Below, piece by piece: positions 15,288 through 24,476 of a stretch of DNA of 64,000 nucleotides. The notes under the pieces were generated by a model, which worked only from the letters and a program-made list of their open reading frames with translations, was not told where the DNA came from and did not search any database. Where the stretch lies: NCBI RefSeq assembly GCF_001043055.1, contig NZ_JYLF01000002.1, positions 558,001 through 622,000 of the forward strand, read 5' to 3'. The position numbers were made by a program, and so were the translations under genes. Position 1 is the first letter of the stretch. Every line of letters begins with the position of its first letter. The DNA comes from Pseudomonas weihenstephanensis. Its GTDB lineage: Bacteria > Pseudomonadota > Gammaproteobacteria > Pseudomonadales > Pseudomonadaceae.

Positions 15288-16436
15288 ATGACCAGTACCT
15301 TTTTTATTCCTGCCGTGAACATCATGGGCAACGGTTGTCTGGATGAAGCCATGACTGCGATTCGCAATTATGGGTTTCGTAACGCGTTGATCGTGACCGA
15401 CGCAGGTCTGGCCAAGGCGGGGGTGGCCGCTAAAATTGCCGAAAAACTTGCGTTGCAAGACATCAATGCCGTGATTTTTGACGGTGCCAAGCCCAACCCG
15501 AGTATTGCCAACGTTGAAGCGGGTTTGGCAGTGCTCAAGCAGCATCAGTGTGATTTTGTGCTGTCGCTGGGCGGCGGTTCGCCCCATGACTGCGCCAAGG
15601 GCATTGCGCTGTGCGCGACCAATGGCGGGCATATTCGTGATTACGAAGGCGTAGACCGCTCGGCCAAACCGCAACTGCCGCTGGTGGCTATCAACACCAC
15701 CGCGGGCACGGCCAGCGAGATGACACGGTTTTGCATCATTACCGACGAAGAGCGCCACGTAAAAATGGCCATCGTTGATCGCAACGTGACACCGTTGCTG
15801 TCAGTCAATGACCCGGAGTTGATGGTGGCCATGCCCAAGGGGCTGACCGCGGCTACGGGTATGGATGCGCTGACGCACGCCGTCGAAGCGTATGTGTCGA
15901 TTGCCGCCAATCCGATTACCGATGCGTGCGCAATCAAGGCGATGGAGCTGATCAGCCATAACCTGCGCGATGCGGTGAAAGACGGCACGAATCTGACTGC
16001 CCGCGAGAACATGGCTTACGCGCAGTTTCTAGCCGGCATGGCGTTCAACAATGCGTCGCTGGGTTTTGTGCATGCGATGGCGCACCAACTGGGTGGCTTC
16101 TACGATCTGCCGCACGGGGTGTGCAATGCCGTGTTGTTGCCCCATGTACAAGCGTTCAATGCCAGTGTGTGTGCATCGCGCCTGACCGACGTGGCCCATG
16201 CATTGGGTGCGGATGTACGCGGTTTAAGCCCGGAAGAGGGCGCGCAGGCGGCCATTGCGGCAATTCGCACCTTGGCCAAGGATGTAGAGATCCCGGCGGG
16301 CCTGCGGGACTTGGGTGCCAAGCTGGATGACATACCGCTGCTGGCCACCAATGCCTTGAAAGATGCGTGCGGGTTCACTAACCCGCGTAAAGCGGATCAG
16401 GCGCAGATTGAAGAGATTTTTCGTAACGCGTTTTGA
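15288..16436 (+). CDS. yiaY: Iron-containing alcohol dehydrogenase
   Basis: 382 aa from ATG 15288 (AGAGGA Shine-Dalgarno; the longer frame from 15228 lacks one). A group III Fe-ADH: NAD-binding loop [24 protein letters not shown], and metal ligands in [30 protein letters not shown]. Length and motifs fit the YiaY/FucO-like family (E. coli YiaY is 383 aa). It oxidises primary alcohols or reduces aldehydes with NAD. It is monocistronic, ending at a strong bidirectional terminator shared with the convergent fumarase gene. Confidence 0.85.
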   Translation: MTSTFFIPAVNIMGNGCLDEAMTAIRNYGFRNALIVTDAGLAKAGVAAKIAEKLALQDINAVIFDGAKPNPSIANVEAGLAVLKQHQCDFVLSLGGGSPHDCAKGIALCATNGGHIRDYEGVDRSAKPQLPLVAINTTAGTASEMTRFCIITDEERHVKMAIVDRNVTPLLSVNDPELMVAMPKGLTAATGMDALTHAVEAYVSIAANPITDACAIKAMELISHNLRDAVKDGTNLTARENMAYAQFLAGMAFNNASLGFVHAMAHQLGGFYDLPHGVCNAVLLPHVQAFNASVCASRLTDVAHALGADVRGLSPEEGAQAAIAAIRTLAKDVEIPAGLRDLGAKLDDIPLLATNALKDACGFTNPRKADQAQIEEIFRNAF

Positions 16437-16465
16437 TGCCAGGGGCTGTTTAAAACAGCGCCCAT

Positions 16466-16497
16466 AAAAAAACGGCCGGTTTAACCCGGCCGTTTTT
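16466..16497. terminator. Bidirectional Rho-independent terminator
   Basis: Stem ACGGCCGG / CCGGCCGT with a short loop, flanked by an A-run on the left and TTTTT on the right. It sits between convergent yiaY and the fumarase gene and can serve both. Confidence 0.9.
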
Positions 16498-16516
16498 GTG
16501 TCTGGCTGATCAGTGC

Positions 16517-18040
16517 TTACTGCACTTCAACAGCCAGGCTCTCGCTGATTTTCTTCTGCCAGATCGCCGGGCCGGTGATGTGAACCGACTCGCCTTTGCT
16601 GTCGACTGCCACGGTCACCGGCATGTCTTTCACATCGAACTCGTAGATCGCTTCCATGCCCAACTCGGCAAAGGCCACCACGCGCGACTTTTTGATGGCT
16701 TGGGCCACCAGATAGGCCGCGCCACCCACCGCCATCAGGTACACCGCTTTGTGGTCCTTGATCGCTTCGATTGCGGTCGGGCCGCGCTCGGATTTACCGA
16801 TCATGCCCAGCAAGCCGGTTTGGTCAAGGATTTGACGGGTGAATTTGTCCATCCGCGTCGCTGTGGTCGGACCTGCTGGCCCCACTACTTCGTCGCCAAC
16901 CGGGTCAACCGGGCCCACGTAATAGATGAAGCGGCCTTTGAGGTCGACCGGCAAGGTTTCACCCTTGTTCAGCATCTCGACCATGCGCTTATGCGCCGCA
17001 TCACGACCGGTGAGCATTTTGCCGTTCAACAACACGGTTTCGCCCGGCTTCCAGCTTTGTACGTCTTCAGGCGTCAGGGTGTCGAGGTTGACGCGGCGGG
17101 CCGATGGGCCTGCTTCCCAGACGATTTGCGGGTAGGCGTCCAGCGGCGGCGCTTCGAGCGATGCCGGGCCGGAGCCGTCCAGTACGAAGTGGGCGTGACG
17201 GGTGGCCGCGCAGTTCGGGATCATGCACACCGGCAGCGACGCTGCGTGGGTCGGATAGTCCATGATTTTGACGTCGAGCACGGTGGTCAGACCGCCAAGG
17301 CCCTGGGCGCCGATGCCCAGCTGGTTGACCTTTTCGAACAGCTCCAGGCGCATCTCTTCGATACGATTGGACGGGCCGCGCTTGATCAACTCGTGAATGT
17401 CGATGGACTCCATCAGCACTTCTTTGGCCATCACAGCGGCTTTTTCAGCCGTGCCGCCGATACCGATGCCGAGCATGCCCGGTGGGCACCAGCCCGCGCC
17501 CATGGTCGGAACGGTTTTGAGTACCCAGTCAACGATCGAGTCGGACGGGTTGAGCATGGCCATTTTCGACTTGTTCTCGGAACCGCCGCCTTTGGCCGCT
17601 ACATCCACTTCCACGGTGTTGCCCGGAACAATGGAGTAGTGGATGACCGCTGGGGTGTTGTCCTTGGTGTTGCGACGGGCACCGGCCGGGTCGGCCAGGA
17701 TGGAGGCGCGCAGGACGTTTTCTGGCAGGTTGTAAGCGCGACGCACGCCTTCGTTGATCATGTCGTCCAGGCCCATGGTGGCGCCGGTCCAGCGCACATC
17801 CATGCCCACACGCACGAACACGGTGACGATACCGGTGTCCTGACAGATCGGGCGGTGGCCAGTAGCACACATGCGCGAGTTGATCAGGATTTGTGCCATC
17901 GAGTCACGGGCCGCTGGCGACTCTTCGCGCAGGTAAGCCTCGTGCATGGCCTGGATGAAGTCCACCGGGTGGTAGTAGGAAATGAATTGCAGGGCGTCAG
18001 CAACGCTCTGAATCAGGTCGTCTTGCTTGATCACGGTCAT
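16517..18040 (-). CDS. fumA: Class I fumarate hydratase (4Fe-4S)
   Basis: 507 aa from the ATG at 18040 (AGAGGAG Shine-Dalgarno; a longer frame reaches 18070). The N-terminal alpha domain has RPICQDTGI with the first cluster Cys and CMIPNCAATRH with the next; a third Cys is expected in the later C-terminal part. The C-terminal beta domain has GPTTATRMD (residues about 400-410). Converts fumarate to malate in the TCA cycle using an oxygen-sensitive 4Fe-4S cluster, as a single fused chain of alpha and beta parts. Gene order with ferredoxin reductase and pyruvate kinase matches the PA4333-4329 neighbourhood of P. aeruginosa. Confidence 0.93.
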   Translation of the reverse strand: MTVIKQDDLIQSVADALQFISYYHPVDFIQAMHEAYLREESPAARDSMAQILINSRMCATGHRPICQDTGIVTVFVRVGMDVRWTGATMGLDDMINEGVRRAYNLPENVLRASILADPAGARRNTKDNTPAVIHYSIVPGNTVEVDVAAKGGGSENKSKMAMLNPSDSIVDWVLKTVPTMGAGWCPPGMLGIGIGGTAEKAAVMAKEVLMESIDIHELIKRGPSNRIEEMRLELFEKVNQLGIGAQGLGGLTTVLDVKIMDYPTHAASLPVCMIPNCAATRHAHFVLDGSGPASLEAPPLDAYPQIVWEAGPSARRVNLDTLTPEDVQSWKPGETVLLNGKMLTGRDAAHKRMVEMLNKGETLPVDLKGRFIYYVGPVDPVGDEVVGPAGPTTATRMDKFTRQILDQTGLLGMIGKSERGPTAIEAIKDHKAVYLMAVGGAAYLVAQAIKKSRVVAFAELGMEAIYEFDVKDMPVTVAVDSKGESVHITGPAIWQKKISESLAVEVQ

Positions 18041-18361
18041 GGGTCGCGCTCCTCTATAAGACGGGAACATTCAATTAAGGTGTTTGCGACCTGGGTGTTT
18101 CGGTCTGTCGTAAACATCTTTGCAGGGATATACCGGACACGCATGACCGGTACAAAAAAGGCGCGGCAGTATAACCCGGCCAACCTTGTGATACATCCGT
18201 TGCGGTTAAAACGAAAGTAGGGGGTGCGCGTCGTCGCTGTCCAAGGCTGTGTCCCACGGCGAAGGCGTCGTAGAATCAGCCAGCGAAATCATTCAGCTAA
18301 ATCGCGTGCGCCACCTTATGATCGCCTGCAATCAGACGTCTAAGCCCCACAGGAGCCTGAA
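18041..18361. other. Divergent intergenic region between fumarase and ferredoxin reductase genes
   Basis: 321 bases with no gene. On the minus strand TATACT at 18173-18168 is a possible -10 box for the fumarase gene, implying a leader of about 120 bases. On the plus strand a GTCGTAGAATCAG segment near 18267-18279 holds a TAGAAT that could be a -10 box for the ferredoxin reductase. No convincing -35 boxes are visible. Confidence 0.35.
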
Positions 18362-19300
18362 GTGCCCGAGTTACACGTCGCTGACCAGCACTGGTCAGTT
18401 GCCACCGGCAGCAATTTGCTCGACAGCCTGAATCAGGCGGGCGTGCCCGTGCCTTACAGTTGCCGCGCGGGCAGTTGTCATGCGTGCCTGGTGCGCTGTG
18501 TGCGGGGTGAGCCGCTGGACTTGCAGCCGGATGCCTTGACCCGTGCGCAGCGTGAGCAAGGCTGGCGCCTGGCGTGTCAGTGCCAAGTGGTCGAAGACAT
18601 GCAGGTCGAGGCATTTGACCCGGTGCGCGATGGCGAGCCTGCCGAGGTGGCGGCATTGGACTGGTTAAGCCCGTCGGTGCTGCGGCTTGGCCTTTTACCG
18701 CGGCGCCCACTGCGTTACCGCGCGGGGCAGCATCTGGTGCTGTGGACCCGCAGTGGGGTGGCGCGCCCGTATTCGTTGGCCAGTCTGCCGGGTGAGGACC
18801 CTTTGTTGGTGGTGCATGTCGATTGCAGCGCTCGCGGAGCGTTCGTCAATGCGGCGCGTCAGCTTGCGGTCGGCGACGTGTTGCGCTTGGGCGAGCTGCG
18901 CGGTGGCGCGTTGCATTACGACCCTGACTGGCAGGAGCTGCCGTTGTGGCTCTTGGCCGCAGGCACGGGGCTGGGGCCGCTTTACGGTGTGCTGCGCGAA
19001 GCCTTGCGTCAGGAGCATCACGGGCCGATCCGCCTGGTGCATGTGGCCACAGACACCGCCGGGCATTACCTCAAGCAGGAGCTGGACGGGCTGGCGCGCA
19101 CGTATCCAGCACTGTGTGTGGAATACGTGTTGGGCGATGAACTGGCTGACTATCTCGTCCAGATGCGTCTTGTTTCCCGGCAAACGCGCGCTTTAGTCTG
19201 TGGCCACCCCGACACGGTTCAAGCGTTTGCCAAGCGCTTGTTTCTGGCGGGGCTGTCGCGCAACCAACTGATGGCGGATGTTTTTCTAACCCGCAGTTGA
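18362..19300 (+). CDS. 2Fe-2S ferredoxin-NAD(P)H reductase-type iron-sulfur protein
   Basis: 312 aa, GTG start with AGGAG upstream. An N-terminal plant-type 2Fe-2S ferredoxin domain carries the ligand motif YSCRAGSCHACLVRC (about residues 32-46) and a distal LACQCQ. An FAD-binding domain follows with RPYSLAS, then an NAD(P)-binding domain with AAGTGLGPLYG and VCGHPDTV. This is the oxygenase-reductase layout (ferredoxin-FNR in one chain). No oxygenase partner lies nearby. The match is to the PA4331-type protein next to fumarase and pyruvate kinase; the physiological electron acceptor is unknown. The decayed enoyl-CoA hydratase remnant follows. Confidence 0.88.
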   Translation: MPELHVADQHWSVATGSNLLDSLNQAGVPVPYSCRAGSCHACLVRCVRGEPLDLQPDALTRAQREQGWRLACQCQVVEDMQVEAFDPVRDGEPAEVAALDWLSPSVLRLGLLPRRPLRYRAGQHLVLWTRSGVARPYSLASLPGEDPLLVVHVDCSARGAFVNAARQLAVGDVLRLGELRGGALHYDPDWQELPLWLLAAGTGLGPLYGVLREALRQEHHGPIRLVHVATDTAGHYLKQELDGLARTYPALCVEYVLGDELADYLVQMRLVSRQTRALVCGHPDTVQAFAKRLFLAGLSRNQLMADVFLTRS

Positions 19301-19329
19301 GCGCAGGTTCTGATTCTTCGGGAGCACGC

Positions 19330-19530
19330 ATGACTCAAGCCATCGTTGTAGAGCGCGACGGCGCGGTGACATCGATTGGCAGCGTTGGCGCCAGCGGCGG
19401 TGCAAGACACTAAGCGCCTGATGAAAGCCCCAGGGCGCGAGCAGTTACAGCGCGTGATCGCGAAAGAAAGCTGGCTGTTTATTCAGCGCTGAGTTCGTCC
19501 GAGGCGATGGCGGCGCCGACTCTTAACAAT
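19330..19530 (+). pseudogene. Remnant of an enoyl-CoA hydratase/isomerase gene
   Basis: An ATG at 19330 with a Shine-Dalgarno starts a frame reading MTQAIVVERDGAVTSI, a typical crotonase N-terminus, which hits a stop at 19411. From 19385 the +1 frame reads LAPAAVQDTKRLMKAPGREQ and ends LFIQR, a crotonase C-terminus, with a stop at 19490; a second shift then gives LSSSEAMAAP. The central roughly 200 codons are missing. In P. aeruginosa an intact enoyl-CoA hydratase gene (PA4330) occupies exactly this slot between ferredoxin reductase and pyruvate kinase (from memory), so this is best read as a decayed orthologue with one large internal deletion and at least one frameshift. Confidence 0.8.
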
Positions 19531-19540
19531 GCTTACGAAA

Positions 19541-19572
19541 AAGCCCCGCCTGATCACTCAGGCGGGGCTTTG
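19541..19572. terminator. Bidirectional Rho-independent terminator of pyruvate kinase
   Basis: A perfect 13-base stem AAGCCCCGCCTGA / TCAGGCGGGGCTT with loop TCAC (19541-19570). An A-run lies on the left (T-run for the minus strand). It ends the pyruvate kinase transcript and also faces the decayed hydratase. Confidence 0.92.
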
Positions 19573-19591
19573 GGTTATCGCCTTGTCAGGC

Positions 19592-21043
19592 TTAAACCAT
19601 TTTGTCGCCGACATGCAGGATCTTCATGCCGTTGGTGCCACCGATGGTGTGGTAGCTGTCGCCCTTGGTCAGGATGACCCAGTCGCCTTTCTCGACAACG
19701 CCGCGCTTGAGCAGCTCGTCAATGGCAGCCTGGCTGACCTGTTCTGGCGGCAACGAAGCCGGGTCGAACGGCACGGTGTAAACGCCACGGAACATGGCGG
19801 CACGGGCCTGGGTTTCGCGGTGCGGGGAGAACGCGTAGATCGGCACCGAGGAGCGGATGCGCGACATGATCAACGGTGTGTAACCACTTTCGGTCAGCGC
19901 GATGATCGCTTTGACGCCCGGGAAGTGGTTGGCGGTGTACATGGCTGCCAGCGCAATGCTCTGGTCGCAGCTTTCGAAGGTTTTACCGATGCGGTGGCTG
20001 GACGTTTTGCTGGTCGGGTGCTTTTCGGCGCCGACGCAAATCCGTGCCATTGCCTGCACGGCTTCGAGCGGGTAGGCGCCCGCCGCACTTTCAGCCGACA
20101 GCATCACGGCGTCGGTGTAGTCGAGCACGGCGTTAGCCACGTCGGACACTTCGGCGCGGGTTGGCATCGGGTTCTGAATCATCGACTCCATCATCTGGGT
20201 CGCGACGATCACCGCTTTGTTGTGGCGGCGTGCATGCAGAATGATTTTTTTCTGGATGCCCACCAGCTCAGCGTCGCCGATCTCGACGCCCAGGTCGCCA
20301 CGGGCAACCATCACAGCGTCGCTGGCCTTGATCAGGCCATCGAGGGTTTCGTCATCAGCCACGGCTTCAGCGCGTTCGATCTTGGCCACCAGCCACGCCG
20401 TGCCGCCAGCTTCGTCACGCAGTTTGCGGGCGTATTCCATGTCGGCTGCGTCACGCGGGAACGAAACGGCCAGATAGTCGACCTGCATCTCGGCAGCGAG
20501 CTTGATGTCAGCCTTGTCTTTTTCGGTCAGGGCCGGTGCAGTCAAGCCGCCGCCACGACGGTTGATGCCTTTGTGGTCCGACAGCGGGCCACCGATCAGC
20601 ACGGTGCAATGCAGTGCGTCATCCGTGGCGGTGTCAACACGCATCACGACGCGGCCGTCATCGAGCAGCAACTCGTCGTTTACGCCGCAGTCTTTAACCA
20701 GGTCCGGGTAATCGATGCCGACGATTTCCTGGTTGCCTTCGGTCAGCGGGTGGCTGGTGGAGAAGGTAAAACGATCACCGATTTTCAACTCGATGCGTTT
20801 GTTGGCGAATTTGGCGATACGAATTTTCGGGCCTTGCAGGTCACCCAGCAGGGCAACGAAGCGGCCATGCTTGGCGGCGATGTCACGCACCAGCTTGGCG
20901 CGAGCTTTGTGCTCATCGGGGGTGCCGTGGGAGAAGTTCAGACGGGCAACGTCCAGGCCAGCAAGGATCAGCTGTTCCAGCATTTCCGGTGAGTTACTGG
21001 CAGGGCCAAGGGTGGCAACGATTTTGGTTCGACGAACGGACAT
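19592..21043 (-). CDS. pykA: Pyruvate kinase
   Basis: 483 aa from the ATG at 21043 (AGGAG Shine-Dalgarno). Begins RRTKIVATLGPAS with the substrate-binding Arg, LNFSHG, then the signature VAKIERAEA with the catalytic Lys, and ARGDLGVE and ATQMMESM for metal and substrate binding. A C-terminal allosteric domain follows. Transfers phosphate from phosphoenolpyruvate to ADP in lower glycolysis, which in Pseudomonas follows the Entner-Doudoroff route. Length and location match PykA (PA4329) rather than PykF. Monocistronic, with a strong terminator downstream. Confidence 0.95.
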   Translation of the reverse strand: MSVRRTKIVATLGPASNSPEMLEQLILAGLDVARLNFSHGTPDEHKARAKLVRDIAAKHGRFVALLGDLQGPKIRIAKFANKRIELKIGDRFTFSTSHPLTEGNQEIVGIDYPDLVKDCGVNDELLLDDGRVVMRVDTATDDALHCTVLIGGPLSDHKGINRRGGGLTAPALTEKDKADIKLAAEMQVDYLAVSFPRDAADMEYARKLRDEAGGTAWLVAKIERAEAVADDETLDGLIKASDAVMVARGDLGVEIGDAELVGIQKKIILHARRHNKAVIVATQMMESMIQNPMPTRAEVSDVANAVLDYTDAVMLSAESAAGAYPLEAVQAMARICVGAEKHPTSKTSSHRIGKTFESCDQSIALAAMYTANHFPGVKAIIALTESGYTPLIMSRIRSSVPIYAFSPHRETQARAAMFRGVYTVPFDPASLPPEQVSQAAIDELLKRGVVEKGDWVILTKGDSYHTIGGTNGMKILHVGDKMV

Positions 21044-21204
21044 GCAAAGACTCCTGAGTTCAAGCGCTGCCAAAGGCTACTATGGTCTTTGGCTGTAGTC
21101 ATTGTTCCTCTGCACTACTTTCGACTTAAGTTGTGGTGCATACGGTCATTGGCCTGAAGAATTTGCTCGCGGGGTCGATACACTGCCGAGAACAGGAGAT
21201 ACCC

Positions 21205-21579
21205 ATGCGCATTTTGCTCGTTTTACTGTTGGCCACCACGGTGACCGGTTGTACCCGCTGGTCGATGAATCACCATTTGAACAATGCCTACCGCGCTTAC
21301 GATCGCGGGCATTGCGAAACCGTCATGCTCGAACTGTCGGAGGTTGATCGCGACAGCCGCAGTCGTCCGTATATCTGGCCGCAAACAGCGATGTTGCGCG
21401 GGCTGTGCCTGGAGCGTACGAAGTTTTACCTGGACGCTGCCCAGACTTATCAGTGGATCATCAATGAATTCCCGCAGAGCGAATATGCCTACCGCGCCAA
21501 GGCGCGCATTGAGACGCTGCGTATTCTTAAGTTCATTCCGGGTGGCGGCACCACACAAGCGCTTCCCGCACAGATCTGA
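21205..21579 (+). CDS. Small TPR-like lipoprotein
   Basis: 124 aa from ATG 21205 (AGGAG Shine-Dalgarno). Signal peptide with lipobox TVTGC (Cys about residue 16), then about 100 residues of helical repeats (YRAYDRGHCETVMLELSEV, AQTYQWIINEFPQSEYAYRAKARI) of the TPR/Sel1 type, as in YfiO-like scaffold proteins. Probably exported and anchored in the outer or inner membrane, with a protein-binding role. Residue +2 after Cys is Thr, so outer-membrane sorting is expected. Divergent from pyruvate kinase, with a 161-base gap; no function is known to me. Confidence 0.75.
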   Translation: MRILLVLLLATTVTGCTRWSMNHHLNNAYRAYDRGHCETVMLELSEVDRDSRSRPYIWPQTAMLRGLCLERTKFYLDAAQTYQWIINEFPQSEYAYRAKARIETLRILKFIPGGGTTQALPAQI

Positions 21580-21784
21580 TGATGGATGAAATAGAAGCTG
21601 GCCATTTGCCTGGCTTTTACTAATATGACAGGGTGACAGGCCGCATTGTGTGCGCGCCTGCACTGCCTTGCTGCCCGGTCCGGGTAAGCACTTCGCGTGT
21701 ACACCATGCCTGTGCGCCGTGGTGCGCGGGCACTCAAAGCACTAGCGCGGCCATGCTCAATGGCCTTTCAAAGTGATATTTCGC

Positions 21785-22144
21785 ATGTTTACTGATCGCC
21801 GTATCGAGCGTCATCAACTGCCGTATTTCTTGAAAGTCTTTAATCGGTTCACGGACAAGCCTATCGGGTTCCTCGGTTGCGTCTCGGATGAGGGGCTGAT
21901 GTTGATCAGTCAACTGCCGTTGCTGATCGGTGCCAATTTTGAGTTGCGCCTCAAGCTGCCAGGCGTTGAGGGGCATGTGCAGGTCATCGACCTGGCCGCC
22001 CGCTGCCTGTGGTGCCATGAAGATGTGACGCCGCATCACTATGATTCGGGCTTTATCCTGTATCAGCCACCTGCCGAGTACAGCGCGCTGATCACAACCT
22101 TGCGTCAGTACTTCAGTTTTTATCCCTTGCCGGCTTCTGCTTGA
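21785..22144 (+). CDS. PilZ-domain protein
   Basis: 119 aa. The N-terminal DRRIERHQLPYFLKVF resembles the RxxxR c-di-GMP-binding motif and first beta strand of PilZ, and the D-x-S-x-x-G-like signature is replaced by CVSDEGLML. A hydrophobic LLIGANFELRLKLPG strand and a conserved Cys-Leu-Trp segment follow. Binding of c-di-GMP is likely given the RxxxR-type motif, but the second motif is imperfect (DxSxxG to SDEGLM). The gene stands alone before sbcB. Confidence 0.72.
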   Translation: MFTDRRIERHQLPYFLKVFNRFTDKPIGFLGCVSDEGLMLISQLPLLIGANFELRLKLPGVEGHVQVIDLAARCLWCHEDVTPHHYDSGFILYQPPAEYSALITTLRQYFSFYPLPASA

Positions 22145-22219
22145 TGTCAGGGCGCGGGGGCTGGTCTTGCTCACGCTTGAGCGCCTAGACTTACGGGGTC
22201 TACTGTTCAGGAACACCCC

Positions 22220-23665
22220 GTGACCACTATTTTTTGGTACGACTACGAAACCACTGGCATCAATCCGCGCTGTGACAGGGCGGTGCAAGTTGCCGGTATT
22301 CGCACCGACCTGGAACTCAATGAGATTGACCAGCCGCTCAATCTGTATTGCCAGCCCAGCGACGATATCCTGCCGCACCCAATGGCCTGTTTGATCACCG
22401 GTATTACCCCCAGTCGCCTGGAAGATCGGGGCTTGGTCGAAGCCGAATTCATGACGCGCACGCACGCCCAACTGGCGTTGCCGGGCACCTGCGGTGCGGG
22501 CTACAACTCGCTGCGCTTTGACGACGAAGTGACCCGCTACAGTCTTTACCGAAACTTCTTTGATCCCTACGCACGTGAGTGGCAGGGCGGTAACAGTCGT
22601 TGGGACTTGATTGATGTGGTGCGCACCGCCTATGCCTTGCGCCCTGAGGGGATCGTCTGGCCGCAGGAGCAGGGGCGTGTGACGCTCAAGCTGGAGCGAT
22701 TGACGGCCGCTAACGGGATTGACCACGGCCAGGCCCATGATGCGCTGTCTGATGTACGGGCCACGATTGCACTGGCGCGATTGATTCGTGAAAAACAGCG
22801 CAAGTTATATGACTGGTTATTCCAGTTGCGGACTAAGCAACGGGTGTTGGATCAGGTTCGACTTTTACAGCCGATGGTGCATATTTCCGGTCGATTCTCG
22901 GCAGCTCGCCATTATGTGGGGGTGGTGTTACCGCTGGCATGGCATCCAAAGAATCGCAATGCATTGATTGTGTGTGACCTGCACTTTGATCCCCGGCCGT
23001 TATTGGAGTTGGATGCAGCCACCTTGCGCCAAATGCTCTACACGCGACGTGAAGACTTGGCCGATGGACAATTACCCGTGCCGCTCAAGCTGATACACGT
23101 TAATCGGTGTCCTGTGGTGGCGCCGTTAAATGTAGTGCGTGCGCAGGATCAAGAGCGTCTGCAACTGGACATGGATGAATATCAGGCCCGTGCGCAAACT
23201 CTTATCGAGCACCAGGAAGTTTGGCAGGAAAAACTAGCGGCTGTTTATGCCCACGAAGACTTTGTTCCGAGCGCGGATCCCGAGCAGCAGTTATACGATG
23301 GTTTTATCGGTGACCGTGACCGTCGACTGTGTGAGCAAGTAAGGCTCAGTGACCCTGAAGCATTAGCCAAAGATACGTGGCCTTTTGATGACGAGCGCTT
23401 GCCCGAGTTATTGTTCCGTTACCGGGCACGAAACTTTGCACATACCCTCAATGAGCTAGAACAGGTACGCTGGCGTGAATTCTGTCAACAGCGATTATCC
23501 GACCCGAAGATGGGCGCACCGCTGACCCTGGAAGGCTTTAGGCAGGCCGCCGAGGAGCTGGCACGCAGCGCCACGCCTGATCAGCTTCAGGTGTTAGAGC
23601 AGTGGCAGCGTTACGCGCAAGCGTTGAGCCGGCGCGTGATGTTGCAGGCTCAAGAAGATCATTGA
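22220..23665 (+). CDS. sbcB: Exodeoxyribonuclease I
   Basis: 481 aa, GTG start with AGGAAC upstream. N-terminal DEDDh exonuclease domain: FWYDYETTGINPRCD carries the first Asp-Glu pair, and GYNSLRFDDEVTRYSLYRN and HDALSDVRATIALARL carry the later motifs. SH3-like and helical ExoI C-terminal domains follow. Degrades single-stranded DNA 3' to 5' in recombination, mismatch repair and replication. Length matches the family (E. coli 475). Its terminator lies immediately downstream and the convergent neighbour is mvaT, as in P. aeruginosa PA4316-4315. Confidence 0.93.
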   Translation: MTTIFWYDYETTGINPRCDRAVQVAGIRTDLELNEIDQPLNLYCQPSDDILPHPMACLITGITPSRLEDRGLVEAEFMTRTHAQLALPGTCGAGYNSLRFDDEVTRYSLYRNFFDPYAREWQGGNSRWDLIDVVRTAYALRPEGIVWPQEQGRVTLKLERLTAANGIDHGQAHDALSDVRATIALARLIREKQRKLYDWLFQLRTKQRVLDQVRLLQPMVHISGRFSAARHYVGVVLPLAWHPKNRNALIVCDLHFDPRPLLELDAATLRQMLYTRREDLADGQLPVPLKLIHVNRCPVVAPLNVVRAQDQERLQLDMDEYQARAQTLIEHQEVWQEKLAAVYAHEDFVPSADPEQQLYDGFIGDRDRRLCEQVRLSDPEALAKDTWPFDDERLPELLFRYRARNFAHTLNELEQVRWREFCQQRLSDPKMGAPLTLEGFRQAAEELARSATPDQLQVLEQWQRYAQALSRRVMLQAQEDH

Positions 23666-23683
23666 GCCTTACGTAACGCCCAT

Positions 23684-23711
23684 AAAAAAACGCCAGCGAG
23701 CTGGCGTTTTT
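23684..23711. terminator. Bidirectional Rho-independent terminator
   Basis: Stem CGCCAGC / GCTGGCG with a 2-base loop, extended by an A-run on the left and TTTTT on the right, lying between the convergent ends of sbcB and mvaT. Confidence 0.9.
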
Positions 23712-23747
23712 ATTAGCAGCGCAAACAGGCTGCGCGTGCAGTGTTAC

Positions 23748-24125
23748 TTAGTCGAGCAGCGTTGCCCAGCCTTCAACCACGTCACCGCCCCACTTGGCTT
23801 TCCACTCTTTCAGCGTTTTGTGATTGCCACCTTTGGTTTCAATCACTTCGCCGTTGTGCGGGTTTTTGTATTGTTTAACCTTACGGGCACGCTTGGTGCC
23901 GGTAGTTTTCACAACACCGCGTGGTGCTTTGCTTACTTTGGACTCTGGGTCCAGCAGCGCGATAATATCGCGGAGCGATTTTTGATACTCGCCCATCAGC
24001 GTGCGCAGTTTGCCTTCAAATTCCAGCTCGGTTTGAAGTTTGTCGTCTTCGGACAGGTTCTTCAGGCGAGCTTGCAGCTCTTTGATGGCTTCTTCAGTGG
24101 CGCGGTATTCGTTGATCAGGGACAT
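23748..24125 (-). CDS. mvaT: H-NS-like xenogeneic silencer MvaT
   Basis: 125 aa from the ATG at 24125 (a longer frame runs to 24173). MSLINEYRATEEAIKELQAR and the following helix form the N-terminal coiled-coil oligomerisation domain. The C-terminal part RARKVKQYKNPHNGEVIETKGGNHKTLKEW is the MvaT-type AT-hook DNA-binding domain with the KGGNHKTLKEWK motif. MvaT silences AT-rich, often horizontally acquired DNA. The AT-rich islets elsewhere in this window (1.9-4.4 kb, 44.2-45.3 kb) are likely targets (inference). The upstream 351 bases are themselves AT-rich and include a GC-rich palindrome, consistent with autoregulation. Confidence 0.95.
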   Translation of the reverse strand: MSLINEYRATEEAIKELQARLKNLSEDDKLQTELEFEGKLRTLMGEYQKSLRDIIALLDPESKVSKAPRGVVKTTGTKRARKVKQYKNPHNGEVIETKGGNHKTLKEWKAKWGGDVVEGWATLLD

Positions 24126-24476
24126 GAGGATAACCTTATGTTGAAAAGGGTTAACAGGGACACAGTGCGGCAATAATAGTCAGACACTTTGTGCAAGTAA
24201 ACCTGTCTGCGCAGAATAATTAAAATTTTTATTCATTAACTTCGCAGCTTCCAATAATCCCTTATTAAATACACGACGTTCCAAGGGACTAATATAAACC
24301 GTTCATCTCGGCTCGCCCGTGTGCATTAAATGTGACGCAGCCCGCGGTGCTGCTGACGCGGGCTGTACGCTGCGCGACTGAATGGCACAGGTAATTACCA
24401 CCAAGGAATACTGTAGTTTTGCCGCGCACTCGCTAGAATGGCGGCCTTAGTAAAGTTTTTTTGGAGTTTGCCCTAC
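24126..24476. other. Divergent mvaT-purU intergenic region with AT-rich tract and palindrome
   Basis: 351 bases without a gene. About 24180-24300 is AT-rich (runs such as AATTAAAATTTTTATTCATT), the kind of DNA bound by MvaT itself. A 9-base inverted repeat CAGCCCGCG / CGCGGGCTG with a 10-base loop lies at 24338-24365; it has no T-run and may be an operator or RNA structure. GCTAGAATGG near 24432-24441 may carry a -10 box (TAGAAT) for purU. Confidence 0.4.

Noticed and set aside
16496..18220. 574-aa plus-strand ORF opposite fumarase
   Set aside because: Antisense shadow; His/Arg/Val-rich mirror of fumA codons.
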